DNA of 64,000 bases from Paenibacillus tepidiphilus (GTDB lineage: Bacteria; Bacillota; Bacilli; Paenibacillales; Paenibacillaceae). Each line of letters opens with the position of its first letter. Position 1 is the stretch's first letter. Location: the NCBI RefSeq assembly GCF_008635795.1, contig NZ_VWRQ01000026.1:29181-93180 (forward strand), written 5' to 3'. The translations under genes and the position numbers were made by a program. The notes beneath the pieces were generated by a model, which saw nothing but the letters and a program-made list of their open reading frames with translations, did not search any database and was not told the DNA's origin. This document shows positions 62,190 to 64,000 of this stretch, piece after piece.

Positions 62190-63197
62190 TTGAATCCTGT
62201 ACCCGACAATAACCCGGCTGTGAAAAAAGTCCGCGGACGCTTCGCCCCATCCCCCTCCGGTTATATGCATATCGGCAACGCGCTTGCCGCCCTGCTTGCC
62301 TGGCTGCAGATCCGCAGGCAGTCCGGCAGTCTTGTGCTGCGCATCGAGGATATTGATTCCGCCCGCTGCCGGCCGGAATTCACCCTGGCGGTCATGGATG
62401 ACCTGCGCTGGCTCGGTCTGGATTGGGACGAGGGGCCGGATGTCGGCGGCCCGTTCGGCCCCTATGTACAGAGCGAACGCCAGGAGCTCTACCGGGAAGC
62501 GCTGGAACAGCTGTCTGCAGGCGGACAGCTCTATCCCTGCTATTGCAGCCGCCAGGACATTCTGGCGGCAGCGGCTGCGCCGCATGGCCTGGCGTCGGAG
62601 GGCCCGGTGTATCCGGGAACCTGCCGGAGCCTCTCCGCCGCAGAAGCAGCGGAGCGTTCCAGCCGCAAGACGCCCTCGCTGCGGTTCGGTGTGCCGGACC
62701 GGGAGGTCCGGTTCACGGACGGGGTCGCAGGCGTCCGCTCGGTCAATGCCGCAGACGGCGGCGACTTTATCGTCCGGCGGGCTGACGGGATCTTCTCCTA
62801 TCAGCTGGCCGTCGTCGTGGACGATGGGCTGATGGGCATTACCCATGTGCTGCGCGGAGCCGACCTGCTGGATTCCACGCCGCGGCAGCTTCTGCTCTAC
62901 GAAGCGCTGGGGTACGAACCGCCCAGCTTTGCCCATGTTCCGCTCATGATGGGACCCGACGGCCGACGGCTGGCGAAGCGGCACGGCGGGATTACCCTGG
63001 CTGAGCTTAGAGCGGCCGGGGCTGCGCCTGCCGATATCACCGGCTGGCTGGCCTGGATCGCGGGCTTGCTGCCTGAGCCTGAACCCTTGCCTGCGGCCGC
63101 GCTTATTCCCCTGTTCGATCTTACCGCCATACATACAGATAACATCGTCGTTACTGCCGGGATGCTCTCCAGGCTCCATCCATCGCTGGGCCAATAA
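62190..63197 (+). CDS. gluQ: Glutamyl-Q tRNA(Asp) synthetase
   Basis: 335 residues, a class I synthetase catalytic core without anticodon-binding domain. The HIGH-type motif is APSPSGYMHIGNALAALLAW and the KMSKS-type motif GRRLAKRHGG. The zinc site CYCSR...YPGTC is the mark of GluQ-RS. It attaches glutamate to queuosine in the anticodon of tRNA(Asp). The start is a TTG at 62190 with GGAGG 7 bases upstream. Stand-alone gene. Confidence 0.93.
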   Translation: MNPVPDNNPAVKKVRGRFAPSPSGYMHIGNALAALLAWLQIRRQSGSLVLRIEDIDSARCRPEFTLAVMDDLRWLGLDWDEGPDVGGPFGPYVQSERQELYREALEQLSAGGQLYPCYCSRQDILAAAAAPHGLASEGPVYPGTCRSLSAAEAAERSSRKTPSLRFGVPDREVRFTDGVAGVRSVNAADGGDFIVRRADGIFSYQLAVVVDDGLMGITHVLRGADLLDSTPRQLLLYEALGYEPPSFAHVPLMMGPDGRRLAKRHGGITLAELRAAGAAPADITGWLAWIAGLLPEPEPLPAAALIPLFDLTAIHTDNIVVTAGMLSRLHPSLGQ

Positions 63198-63282
63198 GTT
63201 GAACTACCTACACGATCGCCTGCGGCGCATGGCAGGTCCCTGCTGCAAAGGTTCAATAATAGGTTCATTATAAGGAGGAGCT

Positions 63283-63693
63283 ATGAGCGTAAACTATGAA
63301 ACAACAAAAGATATCCCCTGCGAGCAGCTGCATCAATTATTTATCGCTGTGGGCTGGTCCGATGGAACAGAAACCGCAAATATGATTAATAATTTCAATC
63401 TGCCATTTCTTAATTCTACGGTAGTTGTCACGGCGTGGGCAGATAATAACCTGGTTGGATGTGTGAGGGTCCTCAGTGACCAAATGTTCAGGTCCGTTAT
63501 CTATGATCTGGCTGTTGCCCCGGCCTTTCAAAACCAAGGGATCGGGAAAGAATTAGTCAGAAGATGTACCGGATATTACCCGGATTCAGAGTGGCTGGTG
63601 GGAACCACACCAAAACTGGCCGGATATTATGAGGGAATGGGCTTTAAGACTGTCGAAGAAGTCTACCTGAGCATACCTTCCAAATGGTTCTAA
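63283..63693 (+). CDS. GNAT N-acetyltransferase
   Basis: 136 residues. The acetyl-CoA site appears as VIYDLAVAPAFQNQGIGKELVRRC, followed by LAGYYEGMGFKTVEE. Substrate unknown. AAGGAGGAG precedes the ATG. The last codons (TGG TTC TAA) form the first unit of an 11-bp tandem repeat. Confidence 0.88.
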   Translation: MSVNYETTKDIPCEQLHQLFIAVGWSDGTETANMINNFNLPFLNSTVVVTAWADNNLVGCVRVLSDQMFRSVIYDLAVAPAFQNQGIGKELVRRCTGYYPDSEWLVGTTPKLAGYYEGMGFKTVEEVYLSIPSKWF

Positions 63694-63717
63694 GTTGGTT
63701 CTAAGTTGGTTCTAAGT
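63685..63717. repeat. Perfect 11-bp tandem repeat, three copies, spanning a stop codon
   Basis: TGGTTCTAAGT occurs three times head to tail at 63685, 63696 and 63707. The first copy holds the last two codons and the stop of the GNAT gene, so replication slippage here leaves the protein unchanged. Confidence 0.95.
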
Positions 63718-63811
63718 TGATCGGCAGCAAACTATACAAGAAGGCGGGACTGCGAAGGGGAGCTGGAAACGGCGGAGCGTCAACAAGCCTCAGGTGCGAT
63801 TCAACCGATCC

Positions 63812-63897
63812 CTGCAAATAGATCGATTTTCGCACACTAATCTCGGCTTTATTACGGATAGAAGCCATCTAATTGGATTTTCGCCACTTAATTAGGG
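63812..63897. repeat. Dispersed intergenic repeat, copy 2
   Basis: Aligns with 12593-12675 in the same orientation. Shared blocks include CGATTTTCGCACACTAA, ATTACGGATA, CATCTAATT and TCGCCACTTAATTA. It lies in the gene-free end of the window (63718-64000), in which I see no coding sequence. Confidence 0.75.
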
Positions 63898-64000
63898 CAT
63901 TATTGCAGTAATTTTGCAAACAACCTGACATTAATGGAAATCCAAAAAATTGCACAAAAAAAGAGATTCCTTTATCGTAGAAGTTGTTACGACACCCACG

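Overview
The window looks like chromosomal DNA of a Paenibacillus-type Firmicute. The reasons are a narGHJI-nreABC block of the Staphylococcus/Bacillus type, a 714-residue cyclodextrin glucanotransferase close to the Bacillus circulans/Paenibacillus enzymes, a Ku/LigD end-joining locus, strong AGGAGG ribosome sites with many TTG/GTG starts, and moderately high GC. Genus assignment is inference; no rRNA or tRNA gene was seen.

Left part (1-26.1 kb). The window opens with the 3' end of a eukaryote-type protein-arginine deiminase. A respiratory nitrate reductase operon follows on the minus strand, narGHJI running into nreABC (nitrate receptor, Fe-S oxygen-sensing kinase, response regulator). Three NreC-like boxes lie in the narG/hemerythrin intergenic region. 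Next is a nitrosative-stress group: a hemerythrin, nsrR, hmp with an NsrR-like operator, and a flavin reductase-like gene behind a Crp/Fnr-type box. Then come housekeeping and accessory genes: an APH-type kinase, a short UvrA-like ATPase, two DinB-fold proteins, the CGTase with a promoter/operator, a membrane glycosyltransferase with a small lipoprotein, a VOC protein, and the NHEJ operon ku, a LigD ligase-domain gene, a LigD polymerase-domain gene and a DUF2188 gene. A GmhB-like HAD phosphatase closes this part.

Middle part (26.1-54.8 kb). Fifteen minus-strand genes with overlaps or short gaps form one biosynthetic locus that I do not recognise as any described cluster. In transcription order: etfB, a ferredoxin-fused etfA, a free carrier protein, a free adenylation enzyme, a WbpG-like PP-loop enzyme, a KamA-type radical SAM enzyme, an AsnB-type amidotransferase, an acyl-CoA dehydrogenase, a C-A-T NRPS, a (C-A-T)x3 NRPS, a thioesterase, two 2-hydroxyacyl-CoA dehydratase subunits, their BadF/HgdC-type activase, and a MATE exporter. 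My reading is that an acyl or aminoacyl group on the free carrier is desaturated or otherwise tailored, passed to a four-module NRPS, released by the thioesterase and exported. The oxygen-labile dehydratase, radical SAM enzyme and ferredoxin-ETF imply micro-oxic or anaerobic production. The large NRPS gene carries an in-frame 18-bp minisatellite inside two adenylation domains and a near-identical 1.5-kb module duplication.

Right part (54.8-64 kb). An AT-rich leader precedes the cluster. Beyond it lie a GH2 glycosidase, a divergent LysR/SDR pair, a GH88 unsaturated-uronyl hydrolase with an AraC regulator, GluQ-RS and a GNAT acetyltransferase. The window ends with a short tandem repeat and the second copy of a dispersed intergenic repeat whose first copy lies at 12.6 kb.
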